Positions 9,183 through 18,780 are shown, counted from the first letter of the stretch. The stretch is DNA of 64,000 nucleotides from an uncultured Paracoccaceae bacterium (GCA_947501355.1 CANMVA010000001.1:248001-312000); one strand, 5' to 3'. The notes: generated by a model from the letters alone, not told the origin. Translations and numbers: made by a program.

Positions 9183-9550
9183 GCGCGAGAGCGTTTGCGC
9201 TTTTCCGCAAGACGTTCGCGATCAAGCAAATCCTCGATGGCCGATGCGCGGCCAAAGGCTTTCTTGAAGCCCTCGAAACGGGTCTCTACCTCAGCGCGCT
9301 GTCGGGCCTGTTTCGCCTGTTCCACCTCAATCCGGGCCGCTGACCAGCCCAGCCACGCCTCAAGAGCATGCGCCTGTTGAGGATCGCGCGTCGCAGAACA
9401 TTCGGTCTTTCGATCTTCGCGCAACGACGTGATCTTGTCGCGAACCGCCTGTTCTGCCTGCCGCGCTTTGGCCAGCTTTGCCTCCTCCGCGGTGCGGATG
9501 AGATGTGCAAGGGTCTTCAGATCCTCTAGCTTTTTGATCCGCTCACTCAT
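9179..9550 (-). CDS. small coiled-coil protein in the export-gate operon; candidate FliJ analogue
   Basis: 123 aa, highly charged and helical (MSERIKKLEDLKTLAHLIRTAEEAKLAKARQ...); downstream of flhB with a 4-nt overlap. Confidence 0.6.
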   Translation of the reverse strand: MSERIKKLEDLKTLAHLIRTAEEAKLAKARQAEQAVRDKITSLREDRKTECSATRDPQQAHALEAWLGWSAARIEVEQAKQARQRAEVETRFEGFKKAFGRASAIEDLLDRERLAEKRKRSRA

Positions 9551-10632
9551 TGGGTCTTCTTGGCCTTTCCGCGCAGTGCATCCGCAAAACGGATCGCCGC
9601 CGCGACGGGCTTGTAGTGCTCTGGCAGGACTTCCTGACCGATCTCCACCGTGGCGAAGATGGCACGGGCGGTTGGCGGGTCGGAGTGGATAGCCACTTTC
9701 GCGTCGCTCGCCGTTTCACGAATGCGCGCTGCGATTTCGTCGACGCCTTTTGCGACAACCACCGGGGCGGCACCAGCCTGACGGCTCCAGCTCAAGGCGA
9801 CCGCGTAATGGGTAGGGTTCACGATGACGACATCAGCTTTCGGCACGTCGGCCAGCATCTGATTCATCGCAATCTCATACCCGCGCTGGCGCCGCTGTTG
9901 CTTCATCTGCGGATCGCCTTCAGAGGATTTCACCTCGTTCTTGAGATCCTCATGGGACATTCGGTTCTTCATCATGTGATCGTAGCGTTGCCAGAAGAAG
10001 TCGATGCCACCGATGGCCAGTGAAATCATCAGGACCACGGCCAGGAACTTGACCGTCAGGCTGGCCAATAACGACAGCGCCATCGCCGGGGACAGGTAAA
10101 TTGTGCTGACGATGTCGTTCAGATTGGCCATTAGGAAAACGCCCAGCAGAACGGAATAGATGATCAGCTTGGACGCGCTTTTCGCAAATTCAAACAAGCC
10201 CGAGCGCCCGAATTTGTTCTTGGCGTTTGACAGAATCGAGATACGGGACGCCTTCGGTATCAGCTTGTCAGGCGTCACGATGAAGCTGCGTTGAGCGATG
10301 ATCGTGACAAGTACGGCAACAGCGGGAAGGCCGAACCAAGGTAAAAGCGAGCCGCCAATGCTGAGCATCGCACCACCCACAACGGGGGCGGCAGGGCTTT
10401 CAAACATAAGCTGAGACAGCTCGTTCGAGCGGTCGATCAGGATCATCAAAGCGGTGCCGGTATCCGTCAGAAGGGCCGCACCAAGGGCAATGGCGACGAT
10501 CAGAAAGCCGCCATACGCGGCAGCTGTATTGAGATCGGTCGACCTGGGAACCTCTCCCTTCTTACGGGCATCATCGAGCTTTTTCTGCGTAGGGTCGTGT
10601 TGCTTTTCACCGCTTTCGTCTTCGCTCATCAC
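9547..10632 (-). CDS. flhB: flagellar export switch protein FlhB
   Basis: EKQHDPTQKKLDDARKKGEVPRSTDL and the autocleavage motif NPTHYAVAL. Confidence 0.97.
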   Translation of the reverse strand: MMSEDESGEKQHDPTQKKLDDARKKGEVPRSTDLNTAAAYGGFLIVAIALGAALLTDTGTALMILIDRSNELSQLMFESPAAPVVGGAMLSIGGSLLPWFGLPAVAVLVTIIAQRSFIVTPDKLIPKASRISILSNAKNKFGRSGLFEFAKSASKLIIYSVLLGVFLMANLNDIVSTIYLSPAMALSLLASLTVKFLAVVLMISLAIGGIDFFWQRYDHMMKNRMSHEDLKNEVKSSEGDPQMKQQRRQRGYEIAMNQMLADVPKADVVIVNPTHYAVALSWSRQAGAAPVVVAKGVDEIAARIRETASDAKVAIHSDPPTARAIFATVEIGQEVLPEHYKPVAAAIRFADALRGKAKKTQ

Positions 10633-11408
10633 AGACCTCCGAACGGGGTCAGGAAGAACTTGCCCAAATCATCCACCCAAATGCTGAGCATAATCGGGAT
10701 CGCGATTACCATCAGCATCATGCCCCCCGCCGTGATTGCAGGTGCCCCAACAAAAGCGACCATCAGTTGCGGCATGGCTTTGTTGATGACGCCCAGCGCC
10801 ACATTGTAAATAAGCGACGCGATCACGAAGGGCGCGGCAAGCGTGAAGGCCAGTGCGAAGGCGTGGGTGATTTGCTCAAGCCCCCATGCGCTGAGGTCTG
10901 ACGCGACGGGAAACGCACCGCTGGGCATGATCTGATAGGACAGCAGGATAAGTTTGACCGCTTGCAGATGCAGACCGGACATGACGGCAATCGCCAAGCC
11001 AGAAACCAGCAAAATGCTGCCGATCGCCGGTTGCGGGTCAACGCCAACGCCGCCAAACACCTGCGACAGCGATGTGGATTGCGCCGCGATGGCCGCGGAT
11101 GTCTGCAGCGCCAGAACGAACAGGCGCACAGCGATGCCCAATGCGAGTCCGGCCAGCACTTCGACAAAAATGATGCGCAACACATCAAGCGGTTGGAGGC
11201 TGGTTTGCGCTGGGATTTCTGTGACCAGTGCCGGAATGACGATCAATGTAAAGCCGAATGCAAGGATCAATCGGATGCGTTGCGGAACGCTTTGCTCCCC
11301 GAAACCGGGCATCAGTGACATCATCGCGCCAACGCGCAGGAACACGACGAAGCTGATCCAAAGCAGGTCGCGCGACAGGCGTGCGATGGCGTCAAGGCTC
11401 TCGATCAT
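10629..11408 (-). CDS. fliR: flagellar export protein FliR
   Basis: multi-TM FliR-like protein (RVGAMMSLMPGFGEQSVPQRIRLILA); 4-nt overlaps with flhB and flhA. Confidence 0.93.
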   Translation of the reverse strand: MIESLDAIARLSRDLLWISFVVFLRVGAMMSLMPGFGEQSVPQRIRLILAFGFTLIVIPALVTEIPAQTSLQPLDVLRIIFVEVLAGLALGIAVRLFVLALQTSAAIAAQSTSLSQVFGGVGVDPQPAIGSILLVSGLAIAVMSGLHLQAVKLILLSYQIMPSGAFPVASDLSAWGLEQITHAFALAFTLAAPFVIASLIYNVALGVINKAMPQLMVAFVGAPAITAGGMMLMVIAIPIMLSIWVDDLGKFFLTPFGGL

Positions 11409-13522
11409 CCGGCCACCAACCCGACGAGCGAGGGGCGCGCATCGGTTCCAATCTCGTCGAACGACAGAACCGGGTTGGTGATGCCCTTTGCAACCATGAC
11501 CGTGCGCAGAAAGCGACGCCGTCGGACGGATGTGACAATCGCCGGATAGAGCCCCGTCTCGCTGGCTTTCGCGAGCTTTTCGGCCACGCCAGTTGCAAGC
11601 CGGTTGAAGTCGGATGGTGGCAAGGCGACGTCACCGGGGTTGCGTTCCGCGTCCAGCGTGTATGTTGCAAAGGTCTCTTCCCATTCCGGGGCGAGCTGGA
11701 TCAGGGGGATCGTGCCGTCTGAGCGACGCAGTTCCGCGATCATCTGAAAGCCGAGCCGCTGACGCACATGCTCACATATCGCCTCGGCGGTGGGGTAGAC
11801 CGTCCGCGCCTCCGCTGTTGCTTCGAGGATCAGCGGGAGGTTCCGGATCGAGACACGCTCCTCCAGCAGAAGACGCAAGACCGACAGCAGCAGGTCCGGA
11901 GAAACCTTGTCCGGCATCAGCTCATCAATGATCTTGCGGTTCGCCTCGGATCGTTTCTGGTCCGAGAGGTTGACCATCTCGTCCAGAAGCCGCCGCAGAG
12001 CCTTTAGCGACAGCAGTCTTGAGAAGTTGCTTTTGATGATCTCCAGCAGATGCGTGGCAAGCACTTCGGTCGGTGTCACCGTGGTGATACCGCTGAGGGC
12101 GAGGTCATCCTGATCGTCGGGCGACACCCAACGGGCGGGGGCCTGATAGACAGGTTCACTGACATCCTCACCATCCGGCAACTTGTCCGGCTCCCCCCCA
12201 ATCGCCAGCACGCGCGAGGGTATCAGCCTGTCTTCGGCCTGCTTCACGCCTTGGATCTTCACCGCGTAATGCCCGACAGGCAGGGACGGATCGTCGGTCA
12301 ATCGAATATCAGGCAATATCAGGCCGAAATGCGTTGCAACATGCACCCGCATATTGGCGATCCGTGCGTCAAGCCCGGTGGCTGGATCAAGCACCATATT
12401 GATGAGGTCGGGCGCAAACTCGACATGGATGTCATCCAGATCAAGAATGTCGCCAAGGCTTTGCGCTTCTTCCTTGGGATCCTGGGGTGCCTTTTCAACT
12501 GGCATGTCCGCATTTGACTGATCTCGGTAAATCTTTGCAGCGCAGGCCCCCAAGATAAGCCCCCCAAGCATGAACGGGACGAAGGGCAGGCCCGGCACGA
12601 ATGCGAAGATCGCCATCAGGCCCGCGACCGTGGCAAGCGCACCCGGGTAACGGCCCAACTGACCCATCAAGGCAAGATCGGCGGTGCCTTTGGCCCCGCC
12701 ACGGGCCAGCAGCAACGCCGAAGCGATAGAGATGATAACCGCAGGGATCTGCGTAACCAGACCGTCGCCAACGGTCAAAATAGCGTAGGTTTCAAAGGCT
12801 ATGCCAAGGGGCATGCCGTGTAAGGTCACGCCAATCACCAAGCCCATGACCAGGTTCAGCAGCGTGATCAACAGGCCTGCGACCGCGTCCCCTTTCACGA
12901 ATTTCGATGCGCCATCCAGCGAGCCGAAGAATGTCGTCTCGGCCTGTTCGGTTTCGCGACGGGCTTTTGCTTCTTCATGATCAATCGCGCCCGCGGACAT
13001 GTCTGCGTCAATCGCAAGCTGTTTTCCCGGCATCCCGTCGAGTGCGAAGCGCGCGCCAACCTCTGCCATACGCGCGGCCCCTTTTGTGATCACGATGAAG
13101 TTCACGATCAACAAAACGCCAAAGACGACGAGGCCCATAAGGACGCTGCCGCCCATGATGAAGTTCGCGAACGCCTCAATGACGTCACCGGCGGCGTTCG
13201 TGCCGGTGTGACCCTCGCCGATGATGAGCTTGGTGGAGGATACGTTCATCGACAATCTCAACATCAATGAGGCCAGCAGAACCGTTGGGAAAACGGAAAA
13301 ATCCAGCGGCCGCTCGATGAACAGCGTGATCGTGAAAATGAGGATGGCGAGCGCGAAAGACCCTGCCAATCCGATATCGAGCACCCAGGCTGGCATCGGC
13401 AGGATCATCATCAGGATCACGGCCATTAAGGCGAGGGCCAGCAGAATTGTCGGCTGGAAAACCTTTGCGAGGGTCAGCTGCACCTGATCATCCTCGCGGT
13501 TGGCCGAAGAACGGTTTTGCAT
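11405..13522 (-). CDS. flhA: flagellar export protein FlhA
   Basis: FlhA signature (FPTVLLASLMLRLSMNVSSTKLIIGEGH...). Start set at internal Met (13522), more plausible than 13552. Confidence 0.96.
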   Translation of the reverse strand: MQNRSSANREDDQVQLTLAKVFQPTILLALALMAVILMMILPMPAWVLDIGLAGSFALAILIFTITLFIERPLDFSVFPTVLLASLMLRLSMNVSSTKLIIGEGHTGTNAAGDVIEAFANFIMGGSVLMGLVVFGVLLIVNFIVITKGAARMAEVGARFALDGMPGKQLAIDADMSAGAIDHEEAKARRETEQAETTFFGSLDGASKFVKGDAVAGLLITLLNLVMGLVIGVTLHGMPLGIAFETYAILTVGDGLVTQIPAVIISIASALLLARGGAKGTADLALMGQLGRYPGALATVAGLMAIFAFVPGLPFVPFMLGGLILGACAAKIYRDQSNADMPVEKAPQDPKEEAQSLGDILDLDDIHVEFAPDLINMVLDPATGLDARIANMRVHVATHFGLILPDIRLTDDPSLPVGHYAVKIQGVKQAEDRLIPSRVLAIGGEPDKLPDGEDVSEPVYQAPARWVSPDDQDDLALSGITTVTPTEVLATHLLEIIKSNFSRLLSLKALRRLLDEMVNLSDQKRSEANRKIIDELMPDKVSPDLLLSVLRLLLEERVSIRNLPLILEATAEARTVYPTAEAICEHVRQRLGFQMIAELRRSDGTIPLIQLAPEWEETFATYTLDAERNPGDVALPPSDFNRLATGVAEKLAKASETGLYPAIVTSVRRRRFLRTVMVAKGITNPVLSFDEIGTDARPSLVGLVAG

Positions 13523-14210
13523 CTCCGGCGCCCAAGGGCACAAGAGATCCAAGCGCGCTTCCCGCGGTTGATTGCCTCAACAGTGGAAAGCGGTTTTCGC
13601 GGAGGGTTTCTGCTTCGCGCGCCGCGACTTGCACCGATCGGGCCTCTATCCGAGGTATTGGTCTTTCCGGCATCTGATCGGCATAGGCCGCGCGAAAGGC
13701 GTCAAACTGCTTGCGATATTTGCTGGCGTATTTTTCTGTGCGCGAGTGATAGGCGCCCGCCGCTTTGCTCCAATCACCCAACTCATTGTGAAGATCGGTC
13801 AGAAATTTCGCTGCATAGAGCGCGTTCGGGATCGGGTCGAACATCTCTTCGATCGATGCGAAGTTCTGGCCATGCCATTTGTAATTGATTTGAAAACAGC
13901 CGACATCAAAGCTGCGGGCACCACGTTTGTAATGCTTGAAAACATAGGCGCGCGCCTCTTCATCAGTGTCGAACCAAAGGCCTTTGCCTTCCATGTTAAC
14001 CGTCCAGGGCCAAGGCTGAAATTCCCCGTTTTTCGTCCGCCCCGTCTCGGTCAGGCTGATCGCCCAAAGGACAGAAATCGGGACTCCGGTTCGCTCCGAC
14101 GCGACATGGGCGGCTTGTCGACACATGCTGGCCTCAGCCGCTGCGACCCGTAGAAGGAAGGCCGCGATCAGGACAATAATTGCGAGGAATTTGGGTCGGA
14201 AAGGAATCAC
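13488..14210 (-). CDS. lytic transglycosylase, SLT family (flagellum-associated, SltF-like)
   Basis: signal peptide; SLT-type motifs ISLTETGR...SFDVGCFQINYKWHG...AKFLTDLHNELGDWSKAAGAYHSR. Confidence 0.82.
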   Translation of the reverse strand: MIPFRPKFLAIIVLIAAFLLRVAAAEASMCRQAAHVASERTGVPISVLWAISLTETGRTKNGEFQPWPWTVNMEGKGLWFDTDEEARAYVFKHYKRGARSFDVGCFQINYKWHGQNFASIEEMFDPIPNALYAAKFLTDLHNELGDWSKAAGAYHSRTEKYASKYRKQFDAFRAAYADQMPERPIPRIEARSVQVAAREAETLRENRFPLLRQSTAGSALGSLVPLGAGDAKPFFGQPRG

Positions 14211-14282
14211 GAGAAAGCGCCTTCTGCTGCTCCTTCGTGAGATTAGGGAGGGGGTCTTTAGATTTGGTAACCAAGATCGGGT

Positions 14283-16352
14283 CTATGGAGAGGCAAAACT
14301 CCCAAGAGCCCCCTCAAGCAGCGCAGATTTCTGTTGGGTCAATTCGATCAACTCGCGGTCCTTCGACAGGACCAGTTCATCTGTCGCGTCGGGCAGAGGC
14401 GCGGTGAAGATATTCGTTTGGTCTGCAGTCCAATGTTGGGCAATCAGCGCCGGGTCTTGGGCCAGAAGTGCCGCGCGCAAGGCGGGCTCCGCCAGGTCGG
14501 CCTCCGAAAACGCCTGAGCGGCGGACCCGTAGGATTTCCGTTTGAGATGAATTTTCGCACGTAGCTCTTCCACAGCGGGGCCGGGTTGACCCATGAGTTC
14601 GGTTAATGCGTCATCAAATCGTCCGCTCGCCAGAAAAATTTCCGCGCGTTGAAGACGGGTTTCGGGCTCCATATTGTTTGGCAGCCATTCAAACGCAATA
14701 TCATGAAATCCAAGATCAGCCATCCGACGCGCCATCGCGAGCTGCAAGTCAGAGTTGAGCGTCGGAACAGACCCTGACCCGTACCGCAGGAATTGCATAT
14801 CCGAGCCGTTTGCGACCAGAAGCGCGTAGGCGCCTGTTTGCAGTTCGGTGTCATTGGTCATGACAGCTTGGTCCGCGAAAGAGCTTCCGAAATCTCCTGC
14901 AAGCGCCGCCGCCATCAGCTTTGCGCGCTCAAGACGCGCGCCGATCTCGGTCCCCTGAGACTCGAACGCATACGCGTCGATGAGATCAGAGATATCCGCA
15001 GGCAGCGGTGCCTGATTGGCAAATTGAAGGGTCACATACGCGACAAGCGCCTCTGGTGATTTAGCATCCGAACTACGAGCAAACTCAAGAAGCTCTTTGC
15101 TTTGCGAAATCGAGGCAAGAGACGTCACCAGCGGTGCAGGTGTCGTATCGTTCCCCTCTGAGCCCAAAAGATACCTCAGTTGCGCAGCCATATCCGCTGC
15201 CAAAGCGGGCCGTTCGGCTATATATGCGTTTTCGATCAATTTCGGCGCAATGACGCGTGCAAGATCAGGCGGCAATTGCGGGAAAGCCCGCAGCGCCTGT
15301 TTGCCCAGAAGATCGGATATAGGTTCGGACGGGCTTGCCAGAATGCGCCAGATTGCAGATGTGCCCGGGCAGTCTTCGGGCGTATCCGGCCAAGGCTGCT
15401 GCATCTCCGATTGCTCGATAAGAGCTGTCAGCTGTTTGAGGACCATTGCCTCGTCGGACGGATTTGCCGAAATTAGCTGATCTGCTTCCAGTGTAAAACC
15501 GTGCGCCAGATAGTGCCGTGCCAGCGCCAGTTCGCGGCGGTGGGTGATCTTGTCTGTGGCGTCCGCCAGTTCGGATCTGAGCTGTCCGAGGCCGGTCGTG
15601 AAATCATTACCGTGGCTCCAATCAGACGTGGGGAGCCAACCCGGCGGGATACACTCCACCGCGGGCTGCGCGGCCTCCTCAAAGGCGGGATCAATGAAAT
15701 CAAGCGCTGTTGCCGTTGAAAGGATTCCACTTTCAACGGATGGATTGCGCGGCGTCATTGGTGTGACTTGATCGACCGTCGTCGACAACACATCCTCGCG
15801 TGGCGAGGCCAGGCCCTGACTGGCGGCGCGTCCCAATTGTTCAATCAAAAGCGACTCAGCCACTGCGACGGCCTCGGCCAGATCCCTCTCTTGTTCAAGA
15901 TGGTCCAGATCGACGGGATCAGTCTTCACCGCGGATTTCGACATGGCCGCTTGCAAGCCTGCACGCTGCCGCGGCGTCAGGGCCGACCGGGTCAGACCAA
16001 GGTCCGCACTGGCACCATCATTGATGTCGACAACGACCATGTCTGGTTCCAGAAAGAAGGCATTGGCATGGCACTCGCAATCCACCTGAAGAAAGATGCC
16101 TTCGTCACTGGCAATCAGGTCGGAAATACGGGCCTTCGACATGCGTTGAAAAACCTCAGATGTGTCAAATGTGACATCAGGCTTCTGTAGAAGATAGCCG
16201 GTGGCGGTTTTGAGTACGGCCCAGTCATCCGGCCTTTGTCCGTAAAACACGACACGAGAGAAGGCGTCGTGGTCAGCCGCCTTGATCCTGAGAGGCTCAG
16301 CCAGAGCCGCCAGTGGCAGCGCCATGAAAACGAAAGCCCAAGCCAGTTTCAT
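14283..16352 (-). CDS. large exported helical-repeat protein of unknown function, coupled to motA
   Basis: 689 aa; signal peptide MKLAWAFVFMALPLAALA; N-terminal beta-rich segment (AMIN-like by eye), then a long alpha-helical TPR-like region; 4-nt overlap with motA. Confidence 0.75.
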   Translation of the reverse strand: MKLAWAFVFMALPLAALAEPLRIKAADHDAFSRVVFYGQRPDDWAVLKTATGYLLQKPDVTFDTSEVFQRMSKARISDLIASDEGIFLQVDCECHANAFFLEPDMVVVDINDGASADLGLTRSALTPRQRAGLQAAMSKSAVKTDPVDLDHLEQERDLAEAVAVAESLLIEQLGRAASQGLASPREDVLSTTVDQVTPMTPRNPSVESGILSTATALDFIDPAFEEAAQPAVECIPPGWLPTSDWSHGNDFTTGLGQLRSELADATDKITHRRELALARHYLAHGFTLEADQLISANPSDEAMVLKQLTALIEQSEMQQPWPDTPEDCPGTSAIWRILASPSEPISDLLGKQALRAFPQLPPDLARVIAPKLIENAYIAERPALAADMAAQLRYLLGSEGNDTTPAPLVTSLASISQSKELLEFARSSDAKSPEALVAYVTLQFANQAPLPADISDLIDAYAFESQGTEIGARLERAKLMAAALAGDFGSSFADQAVMTNDTELQTGAYALLVANGSDMQFLRYGSGSVPTLNSDLQLAMARRMADLGFHDIAFEWLPNNMEPETRLQRAEIFLASGRFDDALTELMGQPGPAVEELRAKIHLKRKSYGSAAQAFSEADLAEPALRAALLAQDPALIAQHWTADQTNIFTAPLPDATDELVLSKDRELIELTQQKSALLEGALGSFASP

Positions 16353-17218
16353 GCGCTCTCTTTCTTGATGACGGAGAGCGCTTCATCCAGTTCGGTGAAT
16401 GACGGGCGATGATGGTGAGGCATGTTCTGACGGCCTACTTCGATGCAGATGTTCGTTGCGTGGTTGTGCAGGTTCGCGACAAGAACTTCGCGGATGAGCA
16501 GGTAGAAATGGCTGTCTTCCTCGATCACGGATTTAACCTTTCCCGAGAACGGCCCGACGAGGCCATAGGCCAGAAACACACCCAGAAATGTTCCGACAAG
16601 CGCACCGCCGATCAACTTGCCCAGGATCTCCGGTGGTTGATCAATAGAGCCCATCGTCTTGATCACACCAAGAACAGCGGCGACGATTCCCAATGCAGGA
16701 AGCGCATCGGCCACCGTCTGAAGCGCATGACTGGAATGCAAAGAATGATGCAGCGTGGCATCCATTCGCTTCTCCAGCACCTCTTCCACCTGATGAGGGT
16801 CGTCGTAGTTCATCGAAGCGGATCGCAACGTGTCGCAAATCAGATCAACCGCCTCGTGGTCTTTCTGAATCTTGGGATACTTTCCGAAAATCGACGATGC
16901 GGCGGGGTCTTCGATATGCTCCTCAAGGCCAACCGGGTTAGACCGTGCGAGCCGGATCAGCTCGAACAAAAGACAGAGCAGATCGCGATAGTCGTCAGCC
17001 TTCCAGATCGGGCCCTTGAAGACCTTGCCCAGGTCTTTGACCGTCTTTTTTGCCGCCGCAGAGTCGTTTGACAGAAGAAACGCGCCAAGTGCTGCGCCGC
17101 CGATCATGGTGAACTCGTAGGGGAGCGATTTCAGGATGATCCCCATCTTGCCGCCAGCAGCCAGATAGCCGCCGAAAACCATGACAAAAATTACCACGAT
17201 GCCAATAATGCTGATCAC
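16349..17218 (-). CDS. motA: flagellar motor stator protein MotA
   Basis: GVIKTMGSIDQPPEILGKLIGGALVGTFLGVFLAYGLVGPFSGKVK. Confidence 0.96.
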   Translation of the reverse strand: MISIIGIVVIFVMVFGGYLAAGGKMGIILKSLPYEFTMIGGAALGAFLLSNDSAAAKKTVKDLGKVFKGPIWKADDYRDLLCLLFELIRLARSNPVGLEEHIEDPAASSIFGKYPKIQKDHEAVDLICDTLRSASMNYDDPHQVEEVLEKRMDATLHHSLHSSHALQTVADALPALGIVAAVLGVIKTMGSIDQPPEILGKLIGGALVGTFLGVFLAYGLVGPFSGKVKSVIEEDSHFYLLIREVLVANLHNHATNICIEVGRQNMPHHHRPSFTELDEALSVIKKESA

Positions 17219-17274
17219 GACTCGCCTCCGTTGCGTTGCGGCCAGATTTTCAGAAACGTGTTAAGAAACCGTCT

Positions 17275-17841
17275 CTATTCCTTGGGGGCTTTCGCATTGC
17301 GACCCGCCAGCAAAACGCTGATCGCATAGGCTTTTTCCGGCGACAGGCCAGACAGAACAGCCGCCGCACTGTCGGGCTTCATGGCGCCCAGGAACCCTGC
17401 TGCAAATTCAGGTGTCATCTGCTCGAAGACGGCTGCTGCGTCTTTTGGTTTCATCTGCTGATAGACCCGGGTCAGAAGCGCGATATCGTCGCTTGAGGCC
17501 GTTTCCGACAAGGCGATGGTCGCGGCTAATCTGGCCTCAGCGGCGTCCAGCGCGTCGATCATCGCGGCCAACTCAGCCTCGGCGATGTCGAGCATCGCAA
17601 GACGCTCTTCCAGTTTTTGCTCACGATCTTTCAGCACGGCATCACGCTCCAGTAGGGCTGCGAGAAGCGCGTCCTCCTCCGGGTTTCCGGCAGTCGGCTT
17701 GGTCGGGGCCTCGTCGGCTTTGTCTGAAACAGCCGCGATAGCGGGGCCGACGACCTCCACCCCCCGGATCAACGCCGAGCCAAGCAGCAGGCAACATAAG
17801 ATCAGCAGAACCCGCGGGCGGGATTTACGTTTTCCAGCCAT
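17275..17841 (-). CDS. MotE/MgtE-N-like flagellar accessory protein
   Basis: N-terminal TM, coiled coil, C-terminal repeats LLTRVYQQMKPKDAAAVFEQMTPEFAAGFLGAMKPDSAAAVLSGLSPEKAYAIS typical of MgtE intracellular N domains. Confidence 0.7.
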   Translation of the reverse strand: MAGKRKSRPRVLLILCCLLLGSALIRGVEVVGPAIAAVSDKADEAPTKPTAGNPEEDALLAALLERDAVLKDREQKLEERLAMLDIAEAELAAMIDALDAAEARLAATIALSETASSDDIALLTRVYQQMKPKDAAAVFEQMTPEFAAGFLGAMKPDSAAAVLSGLSPEKAYAISVLLAGRNAKAPKE

Positions 17842-17844
17842 ATC

Positions 17845-18228
17845 CTAAGCCCCGCTTCTTTCGCGATGCCGCACAAAAGCGGTCGGGGGCGGCGCGGTTT
17901 CGTTCACCGGGGCTGGCGGCACCACAGGTTCGGGCGCGGGCTGTTCCGGCAGATCATGCAAGGATGCCAGCAGCAGTTCCAACCGGGTCACAGCAGTCTC
18001 TGCACGTGTGGTTGCCGCCTCCAGATCAGCCGCGGATTTCTGCGCGGCGGCTTCTGCCTGACTAAGCGTCCTGGTCATGTCATCGACCTGCGCGGACATC
18101 ACGGCGACAGCCCCGCCTACGCCCTTCTCAAGGTCGTTAAACTTGTTCAGCTTGCGCGCCAGAACGAGGCAGTAAAGCGTGGCGCCCAGCGCGCCCGCGA
18201 TCAGTAAAGCATCCGCAATGAGGGTCAT
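17845..18228 (-). CDS. small membrane-anchored coiled-coil protein of unknown function
   Basis: 127 aa; N-terminal TM, coiled coil, Pro-rich tail; within the fliL-motA operon. Confidence 0.6.
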   Translation of the reverse strand: MTLIADALLIAGALGATLYCLVLARKLNKFNDLEKGVGGAVAVMSAQVDDMTRTLSQAEAAAQKSAADLEAATTRAETAVTRLELLLASLHDLPEQPAPEPVVPPAPVNETAPPPTAFVRHRERSGA

Positions 18229-18238
18229 TCTACCTCTC

Positions 18239-18736
18239 CTAGTTCAGCACAAATTCCATGATAAGCAGGTCACGTACACGGTCATGGCCGACGACGACCT
18301 GCACCCGGCGCAGCATCTGCGCACGAAGCCCGACAAGCGCCGATGTCTCGCTCAGCAACGCGACATCCACAGCACGCAGGTAATTGTTCAAAACGTCGAC
18401 AACGCGGGGCATGAGTTGGCTCACATCGTCCGCAGCGGACCCTTCGACCTCAAGCTCCGCACGGAACTTCAGATACCGATTCGTCCCGTTCTCGTTGAGC
18501 GAAATGACCAAGGGATCAACGGGCACAAAAGCAATATCAGGCAACGCCTCAAGCGGCGTATCCGCGGCATGGGTCACCGCATCCTTCTGGCCAAACAGAA
18601 GGCCCATTTGCACTGCAAAATAACCGCCTGCACCGCCCAGGAGCGCCAGAACCAGCCCGATGACGATCGGCATCTTCAGTGATTTTTTCGGCGTGACCTC
18701 TGCAATATCTGCATCAGCGGTTTCGGCGTCAGCCAT
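18239..18736 (-). CDS. fliL: flagellar basal-body-associated protein FliL
   Basis: MPIVIGLVLALLGGAGGYFAVQMGLLFG TM followed by a FliL domain (FVPVDPLVISLNENGTNRYLKFRAELEVE). Confidence 0.9.
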   Translation of the reverse strand: MADAETADADIAEVTPKKSLKMPIVIGLVLALLGGAGGYFAVQMGLLFGQKDAVTHAADTPLEALPDIAFVPVDPLVISLNENGTNRYLKFRAELEVEGSAADDVSQLMPRVVDVLNNYLRAVDVALLSETSALVGLRAQMLRRVQVVVGHDRVRDLLIMEFVLN

Positions 18737-18780
18737 GGCGGACCTCGTTTTCGATTTCCTCCTCTATAGACCGAAGAGCA

